A stretch of DNA of 17,872 bases from Zygnema cylindricum (taxonomy: Eukaryota; Streptophyta; Zygnematophyceae; Zygnematales; Zygnemataceae): positions 69,445-87,316 of the forward strand of contig JBBHKE010002443.1 in the NCBI GenBank assembly GCA_037447655.1, in the 5' to 3' direction. This document shows, piece after piece, positions 8,895-17,655 of the stretch (positions within the stretch are counted from its first letter, which is position 1; every line of letters starts with the position of its first letter). Under the pieces are notes generated by a model that had not been told where the DNA came from, did not search any database, and saw only the letters and a list, made by a program, of their open reading frames with translations. The translations under genes and the position numbers were made by a program.

Positions 8895-9707
8895 TGAAAC
8901 TCTGAGACCTCCATAAGTCTCCAGAATGGAGAGCTTCCAAGGAGCCTCTAGGATAACCCTGACCCCTTTGTGTTTCAGCAAGAACAAATGCCTCCTTGGC
9001 AGACAATAACTCTGACCACCTTCACCTTGGTAAAGGTACGAATCCCTTGAGTTGATAGCAAAAAGAATCTCTGAATTTGCTCCCTTGAGCAGTAAAGTAT
9101 GGAGGGTCAAAGTTGACTTTTTGTACAGAAGCTCTCTGGGAGAGAGGGTCCTATCTCCTAATTTTTCTAAGTCTTGTCTCTCTCACAGACTCTATCTACT
9201 GATGTACGGAGCCAATCAGATTACACTTCCGTACACAAAAGTAAAGCTGCCGGTGTACTTTCTATATGGACAGTGTACGACATGGCCTAAATGTCGACAC
9301 GTGGTATATCTAGTTTCGCTCCCTTAATCCTCAAAGATGCGGCGATCCAATGTCATTCCGCCACGTGTTATCCGATGTGGCGATGACCAAAAACCGTCAA
9401 AATCTTCTTTCGGGATCTCGATGTTTATTTCGGCCGTCTGATTAAATTCACATTTAATCGTAGCTGTAATAAATACATGTGGGGTATTCGTTTTGCTAAA
9501 GAAAAATGCGCGGTATTTGTTTCTTATCCGTACCGTAATCCGTACATTTACAGTACAAGATCTATGTCTCGTGTAAACTATTTTAGTTAAATGAATTATC
9601 CTACGTATTAATGTTGAATTAAATAATAAACCCTATAGTACGTAACACTAGATCTATACTTAATGGATAAGGGTACTGGCTACTGGCTGCTTACCGTCCG
9701 GCAGGTA

Positions 9708-9724
9708 CCAGGATCAAATCCTGG
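9708..9724. repeat. LTR hairpin with B-box-like core
   Basis: Five-base stems CCAGG/CCTGG enclose ATCAAAT on the plus strand. The core GGATCAAATCC differs by one base from the Pol III B-box consensus form GGTTCAAATCC. The 3' LTR (about 3103-3120) and the LTR at 278-1179 (about 515-535) keep degraded forms. A transcription role is not shown. Confidence 0.4.
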
Positions 9725-9763
9725 AGGCATCACATATTCTTTTATTAAATAAACCCCTTATGG

Positions 9764-9789
9764 TATATAAATATATATATATATATATA
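9764..9789. repeat. TA microsatellite within the 5' LTR
   Basis: A nearly pure (TA)n run. A shorter version lies in the internal LTR fragment near 4370, and the 3' LTR lacks it. It could double as a TATA-like region of the LTR, which the sequence alone does not settle. Confidence 0.9.
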
Positions 9790-9965
9790 ACCCGTAAACC
9801 TCTGGATAGCCTAGGTAGCCATGGCTCTAGCTTCCTCTCCAATTTCTCGCTGATTGCAACAAGTTTGAGAGTTGGAGAGAGAAGTTAGAGGTAGAATGCC
9901 TCGGCTTCTTTCTATATTTCTACTTAGACCTAAAAAATACTTTAAACGGACTATTAATTTCTACA

Positions 9966-9970
9966 TAAGT
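9966..9970. other. target-site duplication TAAGT (right)
   Basis: Direct repeat of 2283-2287, immediately outside the 5' LTR of the main copia element. Confidence 0.75.
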
Positions 9971-10330
9971 ACATCGCCCATTGTACCTTCTTGTACTTTA
10001 TTGTGTTCCTATTCGACTAGGGTTTAGTCGTACGTAGTCGTGAGTAGGGAGACCAAGACCTAGTGAAATTTAGGTACCTCTCTTTTAGAGAGCTTGTAAC
10101 TATTAATGTCATCTTTGACTAGCCATAACTTATTGCTTAGGTGAGCAAATTCAATGACTTTTTTTGCGTTTTACTCAAAGGAGTCTTGTCCTCACAGAGT
10201 TGAGGGTGGTCAAAATATTTGTGTACCTGGGCGGCGCTTATTCCGTGTGAAATTGGAAGGGTTAAATACTATCCTAAAGGCGTTACCTAGGCTGCTCATT
10301 CTTGGGGTCAATGGAGACCACAGAATTGCT
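9971..10330 (+). repeat. type-B copia LTR, right part (interrupted)
   Basis: This continues 2071-2287 after removal of the main element. It matches the type-A LTR 3' half at several points: TTTAGAGAGCTTGTA, ATAACTTATTGCT, CAAAGGAGTCTTGTC, and the end ATGGAGACCACAGAATTGC. From 10154 one plus-strand frame stays open through the LTR end and aligns without gaps with the translated 3' part of type-A LTRs (SKES, GGQ, C.P, LF..K, IL.A). No primer-binding site follows at 10331, so this is a solo or 3' LTR. Confidence 0.6.
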
Positions 10331-10840
10331 ACTCCAATATGTACACTTTGTGACTCTAATTTGTTGACATTTTGTGATACACAACCCATTTTAGGGTCAA
10401 ACGTAGCTCTAATCAAGGTCTCTTTTGTTACAGGTCTGGTATTACCGTTATGTTTCCTTCTAACCCTCTAATAGTGTAAATATGTACTCTTTTAAGTTGG
10501 ATGGACCAAAAATAGAGTTAACACGACAACGTAATATAATTGACTTTCCGGGACTATACAACATGTGTAAGTATGTGACAATATGTTCACGTAACATATG
10601 GAGTTTTTGGCATATACACATGCTATCCGTTCACATTATATCACACAAAAGTGAATGTGCGAATGTATGCGATTTTCTATGTTGTAAACTCGAATCCACA
10701 TTTATTTTAAACGCAGTTCTGTATGTGACTGACCTAAGTTCACTTCAATTATCGTACGATTTCGGTAACGAAGTACATTGTTGTACAATCAACACATTCC
10801 GTATTCCACACTATTCATAAAATAAATACGGGAACCCCAT
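10331..10840. other. unassigned AT-rich stretch
   Basis: No motif I recognise. A 112-codon plus-strand frame (10482-10820) is open but has no known domain, no compositional sign of coding and no homologue elsewhere in the window. I see no tRNA, polypurine tract or terminal repeat here. Confidence 0.5.
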
Positions 10841-11901
10841 TGATGCTAATTCACAAAAACCGTTATTAACGTCACGGAAATAGATTCATTCACTGAATTT
10901 TTGGTATTAATGTCAAACTTTTGGGGTGCCTATATGTAATAAGATGTCATACCTCTCACGAAATCCCATTAATACACCACATTTCAACCACACATTCCAC
11001 ACATTGGAAAATTACACATTCACATTAGAAAACACTCACATAAATAAATAAACTTTAAACTAGAAATAGCTTTTGTCCACATAACATTAGCATGGCCACT
11101 TGCCCTTGTGGCTCAACCCTTCTTATTAAATTATTTCCTCTGCTCTCCACTCTTAAATAGTTTTATCTTTTAACTACTAAAACACTTCTTAATTTGTAAA
11201 AGATTTCAATGCCAAAATGCCAATACTCCAATTTGGTTTTCATCCCTCACGACCAAGATCAGTCGGAATTTCCACAAATTTTTCCAACTGAAAAGATGCT
11301 CACTCTCCTCTTAGACTTCACTATTTATCCATCATCGCCGTGGACCAGCCAGGCCAGAGTCAATGCTCGGTTGAACAGGTTTTACTTGGGCCAAACATTG
11401 ATCAGCAAGGACTCCGACTGACCAATGCAAAAACGTGCGAAATTTCTTACTAACTACATAGCATTTATAACCAATCAAACGCTACATTTTACTACGTAAC
11501 ACTTACATGCAAAAAGCGCGCCAAACGAAACGCGACCTCGCAAATTTCCCACGGGAAACTTCCTACGAAATTCCATAAAGTCAAAGTGACGTTTTGTACT
11601 ATAATTTGTATGAAACAAACCATCGTGCGAACCAAACGAAATATTTATTTCGTTTGGTACTTTATAAACGTACGCCTCAAATTCCGCGGCTATATTGACC
11701 CTTAAATCCTAACAATGAAAACCCAATCGTTATGTTGATCCACCCTTTTTGCAAAATACACTAATCACTATATCTTTTATAATACGACGCTAAAAAATTG
11801 TGCAATTCTTTTGCGGATGTTTATCAATTTCAAAACTCTATTGTCGTATTAATTAAACACCCATTTAGGAACAAGTTTGATCCGCTATTACTGTTACATC
11901 A
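10841..11901 (-). repeat. probable LTR of gypsy 2
   Basis: On the minus strand TGATGTAACAGT begins at 11901, directly after AAGAGGTAG, a polypurine-like tract downstream of integrase coding sequence. TGATGTAACA or TGTAACA starts are common for chromovirus LTRs. Within it is an inverted CCAAT box next to TATAAAT (minus strand GATTGGTTATAAATGC, near 11464-11478), a plausible promoter. A possible end is AGCATCA at 10841, giving about 1.06 kb with TGATG/CATCA termini. With no second copy the left limit is a guess. Plus-strand ORFs here (such as 11209-11421) have no support. Confidence 0.45.
11631..11658. repeat. perfect 12-bp inverted repeat
   Basis: ACCAAACGAAAT and its exact reverse complement ATTTCGTTTGGT flank a 4-base centre. 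It can form a strong hairpin in DNA or RNA. It lies in the probable gypsy 2 LTR. A related CCAAACGAAA occurs near 11520. Confidence 0.9.
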
Positions 11902-12367
11902 CTACCTCTTTATATTTAACTAACCTCAGTTAAAAAACATTTCATTCTCAAGACGGGACTTCTATATTATTATCCGTACAATACCTTTGTAAAAACTCAA
12001 AATTTTTATCTTCTAAATATAACTCATCTTTTGGCCTTCCTACATAATGTACTTGTCAGAATATAGTATTGCAGACCTTAAACCGTTGACCAACCCAATC
12101 TATAACCCATATGTGAACCTAAAGTTCTATAACTATTGAGGGATACAATTCTAATTCTCCTTCAGTTAGTCCAAGATTTGTTGGTTTCAACTGATTGATG
12201 TGTATAACTAGATGTATTTTTGTTGAAGGTGGAAAGTCTAATTTAGCAGCAACTGACGATATCATCTCAATTATAGTAAATGGTTCGATGTACTTAGGAG
12301 CAAACTTCCCCGTAGGATCCGATTAACCCTTGATCTTACACCTCTAATGAGTTGTCAAAAGCCAAAC
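11902..12367 (-). pseudogene. gypsy 2 integrase C-terminus (old fragment)
   Basis: One frame, interrupted by stops, reads VWLL right at 12367, then DPTGKFAPKYIEPFTI, SSVAAKLDFPPSTKIH and HINQLKP. These are the order and motifs of the Ty3/gypsy integrase C-terminal (GPF/Y) region, normally like LGPF-I-, AY-L-LP and IHPVFHVS-LKP. After a stop it continues YVGRPKDELYLEDKNFEFLQ, which could be a degenerate chromodomain. The upstream part is cut exactly where the gypsy 1 LTR begins. Too short for standard ORF filters because of stops. Confidence 0.75.
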
Positions 12368-12864
12368 TGTTAAAGGGACAATATACCAGAGTGCACAACG
12401 GAAGATACCAAGGACCTCCTCGTAGCAACAACAAGATTCACACAAGGACAGGCAAAGGTTGCGCTTTATTAATCGGGAGAAGATTAGAATATCCAGCGCT
12501 CGCTGCAAAGGTCTACTCAAAGAGTGTCTTGCTCAATATGCCTACTTCACTATTTAAACAAACTAGCAGGTAGTCAGCCTCGTATTGAACAACTGTACAC
12601 GTGGACCATCACGGTCACCGAGATAGATCCAAAATCTACTTCTAGAATTCTACCGTTCCATCTACATTTCGCGGCGTTGCTATACTACTATGCTGCGCTG
12701 CTATACTGGCTGCTATCCTGCTACGCTACTCAGTTGCTACGCCGCTAAGTAGCAAACGCAACTTTGTTGCCCTGGTGTGGAATCGCAGTTGCGCTGCTCT
12801 GACACCGCAACTATAGCAGCCTAGTTGCTAGTTACTAAGTACCCAACTCTGTAACTGTGTTACA
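12368..12864 (-). repeat. 3' LTR of gypsy 1 (about 497 bp)
   Basis: On the minus strand it runs TGTAACACAG...CCTTTAACA. The start is set by the preceding purine-rich sequence and by alignment with 1779-1990; the end by the switch to gypsy 2 integrase coding sequence at 12367. It has TTTAAATA (12551-12558) and AATAAA (12465-12470) in the order and spacing expected for a TATA element and poly(A) signal. The U3-like part (about 12665-12830) is full of (A/G)TAGC motifs. Plus-strand ORFs 12352-12573 and 12524-12748 are antisense to it and unsupported. Confidence 0.7.
12665..12830 (-). repeat. GTAGC/ATAGC motif cluster in gypsy 1 LTR
   Basis: About nine degenerate TAGCA/TAGCG units occur at short spacing, for example GAGTAGCGTAGCAGGATAGC on the minus strand. 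A smaller cluster (GTAGCGATG, ATGTAGCGTAGC) is at 1870-1915 in the other copy. It may be a U3 repeat array; no binding protein can be named. Confidence 0.6.
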
Positions 12865-12917
12865 ATGCCTCCAACTAGGGCTTAAGCATCCGGCTAAACC
12901 TTACTGACTAAAGGAAA

Positions 12918-13316
12918 CTACAATTGTCGGAGTATGCGGTACGTTTCTTCACGGTACTCTTTGAACTCCTATTGTTGGGTGTCGAGTTGGTTTTCGAGCT
13001 GCTCACATCAGGTCTCTAGCAACGCAATATGATGGTATGCCACTGCCAATCCTCTCTGGGTGATTAGATCCCAAACCCGGTCCTCCTTTTCCTCTGGTAC
13101 AGCCTCTGGTCCTTCGGGTTGGGGCGGAATCGAGGGTTCGTTGTCACCAATATGGTGGAACACCATTGGGCCATTGCGCTTTCCTGTCAACGCAGCGGTG
13201 GCGCTTATCTCCTCTGACGGCACTGTGATCGTGCTGCATTGCAGTGGCTGCGCAGCTATAGCGCTGCCGTGCGGTAACATCGCCGCTGTATTTCGTCGTC
13301 GCGTCCCCAATATCAT
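12918..13316 (-). pseudogene. coiled-coil-like module after the chromodomain, gypsy 1
   Basis: The frame opens at ATG 13316, passes a Pro/Glu-rich part (PPQPEGPEAVPEEKED) and ends at TGA 13008, but the same frame continues with CEQLENQLDTQQ, EFKEYREETYRILRQL to 12918. It aligns with 1579-1734: HHI..LE.RCE.L.NQL.T, EF.EYREETY.ILR.L. At the 13008 stop the other copy has CGG, so CGA to TGA is likely. The module starts 58 bases past the chromodomain stop and ends about 50 bases before the LTR. No family was recognised; a coiled coil is inferred from composition. Confidence 0.6.
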
Positions 13317-13373
13317 TGCGATGGTTGCGATGCTGCAATTCGCTCTTTTACCGTGGCCGCTGCGATTGCTCCT

Positions 13374-13565
13374 CTAGTGAAGCCGAGTCTCCGCACTTAG
13401 CTGAAATCGACGCAGCAACTCAGGTGAATGCAGATCCTCCTCGTCCACCCAAGAGTCGTCCTCAACTGCGTAGCCCTTCCAACGCACCAAATATTGGTTG
13501 GAGTCGGAATCTAAAGAGTGATGTGATTGAAGGATCTCTTCCACCTCATACTCATCCGAAATACC
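13374..13565 (-). pseudogene. chromodomain of gypsy 1 integrase
   Basis: A 63-codon stretch ending in TAG (13374-13376) reads DEYEVEEIL, QYLVRWKGYAVEDDSWVDEEDL and ELLRRF. This has the chromodomain pattern: YEVE-IL first strand, Y-LV+WKGY, two aromatic positions (Tyr and Trp) of the methyl-lysine cage, and the C-terminal helix. In chromoviruses it steers integration to marked chromatin. The domain has no internal stop, but the frame joining it to integrase has TAGs near 13590 and at 13668. Confidence 0.9.
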
Positions 13566-14700
13566 TTTAACAGGCGGTAAAGGTGTATTCTATCGTCGAC
13601 AAGGAAATATCGAATTTGGGTTGCAAAATGGTCTGAGTAGGGAAACATGGAACACATTATGGATATGCTAGTCGTCTCGTATATCCAATTTATATGCCAC
13701 CTCTCCCACCCGCGAAAAGAATGATGAACGGGCGCGTGAATTTTGGTGCCAATTTCTTTGAGAGGGCACCTTGCAATGATAAATTTGCCATATTAAGGCG
13801 AACCTTATCACCCACGCTGTAAACTGTGTCCTTCCAGTGAGTGTCGGTCTGCGACTATTGGCAATCCTTGGCCAATTGGAGCGCCTTTGCCGCCTTTGCC
13901 GCCTTTTCCAATATCCCTTGCAGCGTTTGGGCAAAATCCAGAGCTGCGGGTGTAGGCTAGTTTGCCACCAATAGATTTTGGGGTAGTGTGGGCTGTCGAC
14001 CATTGAGGGAGAAGGGCGTAGCATTCATGGACGAGTGTACTACACTGTTGTACGCCACCTCTATCGCCGTTACATGTTTTACCCAATCCGTTTGATGGAC
14101 TGAGGTGTACGCTCGCAAAGCCTCCTCCAAAGACTGATTCACCCTTTCAGTCAGACCATCAGTGTCAGGGTGATAAGTTGTGGACATGGCCAACTGTGTG
14201 CCAGACAGCTCAAATAGGTTTCTCCAAAAGTGGCTCACAAATTTCCAATCTCGGTTGTTGACGATCTTCTTTGCAAGTCCATGATGGCGAAATATCTTCG
14301 AAAGAACAAGTCCGCGACATCCCGCGCATTGGCTGCAGTTGACGTGGGTAGGAAATGAGCCATTTTTGTCAAATAGTCCACGACGACGAAGATTGAGTCA
14401 TAACAATCCTTAGTCAACGGGAGAGCCACGATGAAATCCATCGAGATCGCCTCCCAAGGAACATATGGTATCGGAAGGGGCTCTTACAGACCTTGGTGTC
14501 TCGATTCCGATTTATTCCTATTATAGGACTCACACGTCCGGACACTTCGCAATATCGCGAGTCATGTTCGGCCAATAATACACCTTAGCGACACGTGCGG
14601 TGGTTTTATCCCGCCAAAAATGTCCACTAAGTGGCTCGTCGTGACTCATTTAACGTATTACCTGACGTACTTGGGATTTTTTAAAACATAAAGTGGTGTT
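13566..14700 (-). pseudogene. gypsy 1 integrase (decayed)
   Basis: Visible in order: HDEPLSGHFWRDKTTARV and YYWPNMTRDIAKCPDV, the zinc-binding HHCC part (about 14500-14640); SMDFIVALP with the first catalytic Asp; [22 protein letters not shown], where the family has SDRDPKF, so the second catalytic Asp is Asn; STTYHPDTDGLTERVNQSLEEALRAY with the Glu; VGDKVRLNMANLSLQG; RVGEVAYKLDIRDD; HNVFHVSLLRPF. There are frameshifts near 14540, 14290 and 13710, and stops near 14480, 13955 and 13668. The chromodomain follows. Confidence 0.92.
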
Positions 14701-15411
14701 GTTTGACTCGGTCTGTACCGCCACATACCATTAGCGGTTCAAATTAATACTTCCTTTTATTGAGTTCCTTCATTGTCTTGTCTTCGTCGTTAGCGGCCTT
14801 GATCCTACTTAACCACTGCTCGTCCGCTTGCACAGTACTGGTGACTGCGCTGAGCGTAGGATCCTGCGCTGCGTCCGACGCTGCGGTGTTTGTCTTCGCA
14901 GAGCTTCTGTTAACATCCTAAGATGCCTGCAATCGTTCCTCCACCGCTGGCGCAGCGACTCTGGGTCTTCTTGATAGAACATTTGCAAGGTTCGTCTTGC
15001 TCGGCTTATACTCAATAGCAAGTTAAGGCTCGAAGGTTTGAAGAAACGTCATCCACCTCACTTGTTTTTTGGACAACTTTGACTGTGTTTGTAGGTAGTG
15101 TAGAGCATGGTGATCCGTGATGCTTGTGATCCGCTTCCCCTGAACGTAACATTTCTAAACCTCCAACGCATTGATGATCACAATTGTCTCTTTTTCATGG
15201 GTGGCCCAGGTAAGCTCCGCTGCCTTTAGTTTTCGACTGTCGTAGGCAATGGGTTGTAGACCTTTTCCTTGATCCTGCATAAAGATTGCTCCAATAGACG
15301 TATCGCTAGCGTCTGTGATTATCGTCCAAGGTGTGTCCGAGTCGGGAACAGCTAACACAGAGGCGGTAACCAACCGCTCCTTTAGCGTGTTAAACGCTGC
15401 CAACTTCGGAC
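14701..15411 (-). pseudogene. gypsy 1 RNase H (RT end) and connection
   Basis: From 15403 the frame reads AAFNTLKERL, TIITDASDTSIGAIFMQ, PIAYDSRKL and LTWATHEKE, which is the RNase H domain attached to gypsy RT with its catalytic Asp and Glu. After TAG at about 15153 the same frame continues with ITSITDHHALHYL, QVRWMTFLQ and IEYKPSKTNLANVLSRRP, where the family has ADALSR. More stops lie near 15030, 14920 and 14745. The RT palm and everything upstream are missing: at about 15412 the sequence switches to a copia fragment. Confidence 0.9.
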
Positions 15412-15413
15412 TT

Positions 15414-16490
15414 GTTTTTCAAAAAATACACTCGGGAATACCGAGACCAATCATCAGTGATAGTCATCATAAATCTCTTCACCCCCGATGAGGGCACTTT
15501 AGTTGGTCCCCAAATATTTGTGTGTACTAGATCTAAATTTTTTTCTCCCTTATAGGTGGTTGTTTTAGGAAAGGGTAATCTTGTGTTTTACCTTAAGCAC
15601 ATCCACTACAATCACTTATATTATCACTCTCACTGAACTGAATCCCTTCCACCACTCCCATCTTTTTCATCTCTCTTAACTTATCTAGATTCACATGCCC
15701 AAGCCTCTTATGCCATATCATAATGTCATGAACACCAGCATAATAAAGTTTCTTTGTTTCATTACATAAAATGAGCCTTAACATCCCATGGCTACTTTTC
15801 TCAGGAATTAAATATACATCCTCCTCAAAACTAGCAGTAAAGACTCTTTCCCTAATGCTAGTAAAAAAACCCTTATCATCTAATACAGATGTAGAGATGA
15901 GGTTTTTCTTCAGCTCCGGAATAAACAATACATCGGAGAATATTACTATGGATGTTTTTCCTTCTACTAACACTTTCAAATCTACCGATCCTACAAGAGT
16001 AGTGGTGATTATCCTCCCATCCTCGTTCTCTATCTCCACGGTAGGAATCTTTCAATCTTAGTGAACAAGTGCCTATCGTTTCACATGTGCATGGAGGCAC
16101 CTGAATCTACAATCCCGCCTGATTCACCTTTCAACCCACCGTAAGCACATTTATGCATTCGTGGAATTTCGACCTCGTTTTTCGCCTCCAACTCCTCATC
16201 TAAAAAGAGCTCATCGTCCTCGCCCTCGGATTCTGCCTCATATACCTGTGTCACAAGGCCCTTTTTCTTTTTTCTCGGGGTAAAACCGATCTGCCCCTCC
16301 TTTAACCGATGCTCGGTTAGTTTAGTGCACTCTGCCATATAGTGCCCAGGTTTCTTACAAAAATGACATAAACCTTTGGAGCCCTGGGTCCAAACTCGTC
16401 GGTCTGATTTTTCTCCTCCCTCCCCCCATAGTTTCTGACCGGTTTTCGGGAATCCTTGTTCATCCAATCGGTCGTAGTTGCTTTTGTTTT
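15414..16490 (-). pseudogene. second copia fragment: zinc knuckle, protease, pre-integrase
   Basis: It is colinear with 7060-8130 of the main element. The frame 16081-16467 has CHFCKKPGHYMAEC (zinc knuckle), an acidic linker and IVDSGASMHM (protease active site), then TGA where the main element has TGT. A one-base loss near 16050 shifts the frame. The frame 15593-16039 has the protease remainder and GAG-pre-integrase (WHKRLGHVNLDKLRE, DCSGCA). ITDDWSRYS near 15450 marks the integrase start. Both ends are abrupt: gypsy RT at about 15412 and unrelated sequence at about 16490. Confidence 0.9.
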
Positions 16491-16713
16491 TGAAATGTTA
16501 GTTTCGTACTTACGCCACATTTTGTGCGCACGCGACGGTTCGTGCGTAGATTATTACCGGAAATATTGTGGTGGTACAAATGGAGGTTCGAATGGATTTG
16601 TGGATTGGGGGAGTAATTGTACAATTGAAATTAAAGGATTGAATTGAGTGGCTCGGAATACGTTTACAAATGGACGGCGGATCGCGAAGCGATCTGATGT
16701 GAAATTTATGAAA
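16491..16713. other. unassigned spacer
   Basis: No coding or element signature was seen between the copia fragment and the next LTR. It holds a short perfect hairpin GATCGC-GAA-GCGATC at 16680-16694. Confidence 0.5.
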
Positions 16714-17641
16714 TGTTGAATATGTACGCCGCCGGTACGAAGCGTCTTATCTGGACAAGTGTACTTTATTTGCGAGAGGCATATTTATTGCAAAGGACGC
16801 AAGTTCGGTACGGTTTAATTTCGGCAAGTGGTCCGTGGTACATTTGGAGGGCGAACGGCGTTGCCGATATTTCCAAAGGATTGTATTTTGATAATGTGGT
16901 ATCAAGTGGACTGTACGTATGTGCTGTCCGTTCATGACTTGGTTTCGTCCTCAAGTGACTAATCAAGTTGATACTCATTACCCGGATTTTACGGAAGCGT
17001 GGATGTAAATATTTGGTTGAACATTGATGTGTCTTTTTGTGAATTAATTATTAGTGTAGATTTACTCACTTTGACATACCTTGAAGTATTCGGGTATACC
17101 GACATTAATAGAGGTAGCTGGTAGATAGCGTACGGCTGATATGCCTCCGTACATTCAGCAGTAAGCTCCTGTATATATTTGTAGGACTTCGTCATTTTAG
17201 GACATAGGAACTTTTTGGACCAAAATCTGTTTATGGTTATTTTTGGTAATTTTATCTGAGGATTACTTTCAAATCTGCTAGCGGAATTATCTGAAATTCT
17301 GCGTGTGTGTTCCTATCTATATTTTTAATATTGTCACAGATTTTCAGGTCTATTGTGTGCCTAGTCTGTGTTTTACTTCATTGTGAAGTTAGTCTGTCTG
17401 ATCAAAGTTCTTGCAGACTGTTTTTCTGCAACTTTGACTAGATGATGTGATCAATCTGTTTATTGTTTTTGTCTGAAACTTTGTGAGATCATTTTATATC
17501 CTAGATAATATCTTTAAATGTAGTTTCAGCTTGTTTTGTTAATTCTGTTGAATTTTGTGTGTATCCAAAGTACGCTGTTTTTAGGGTAGTGTGTGGTGCT
17601 TCCTAGGGTGAATCCATGGCTAGAAATGGCTATGGACAACA
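16714..17641 (+). repeat. probable 5' LTR of a plus-strand copia element (element D)
   Basis: The right end is well set: ...GGACAACA at 17641 followed directly by the primer-binding site. The left end is proposed at TGTTGAATATG (16714), because TGTTG matches CAACA as a terminal inverted repeat and gives 928 bp, near the size of the other copia LTRs here. No second copy is in the window, so the start is unconfirmed. The ORFs inside (such as 16713-16937) have no recognisable domain. Confidence 0.5.
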
Positions 17642-17655
17642 GGTTATGGGCCCAC
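17642..17655 (+). other. primer-binding site of element D (initiator tRNA-Met anticodon arm)
   Basis: GGTTATGGGCCCAC follows the LTR end CAACA, exactly as in Drosophila copia (CAACA then GGTTATGGGCCCA). It is the same 14 bases as the site of the main element at 8881-8894. It pairs with the anticodon arm of initiator tRNA-Met. Confidence 0.88.

Larger units (their letters stand above)
8895..9965 (-). repeat. 5' LTR of main copia element (1071 bp)
   Basis: It runs TGTAGAAATTAATAG...AGTTTCA on the minus strand, with TAAGT outside at 9966-9970 and the primer-binding site inside at 8894. It contains a TA dinucleotide run (9764-9789), a conserved imperfect hairpin (9708-9724), an inverted CCAAT box (GATTGGCTCC, minus strand, about 9200-9210) and the conserved open frame 8874-9110. 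Short ORFs on the plus strand here have no support. Confidence 0.93.

Noticed and set aside
9764-9789. TA run as a hairpin terminator or cruciform element
   Set aside because: It is a simple microsatellite of different length in each LTR copy.
10482-10820. 112-codon plus-strand ORF as a host gene
   Set aside because: No domain, no homologue in the window and no coding signature; one such ORF is expected by chance in a region of this size.
11209-11421. 70-codon plus-strand ORF as a small protein gene
   Set aside because: Unrecognised, no neighbours in support, and it falls within the probable gypsy 2 LTR.
13060-13570. Plus-strand ORFs 13060-13377 and 13316-13570
   Set aside because: Antisense to the coiled-coil-like module and to the chromodomain, which show clear family motifs on the minus strand.
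16897-16904. TGGTATCA, resembling the plant copia primer-binding site TGGTATCAGAGC
   Set aside because: Only 8 bases match, no CA end precedes it, and a full half-tRNA PBS with a proper LTR end lies downstream at 17642.
16713-16937. 74-codon ORF beginning at the proposed LTR start of element D
   Set aside because: No recognisable motif, and its ATG overlaps the TGTTG terminus; most likely a chance frame in the LTR.
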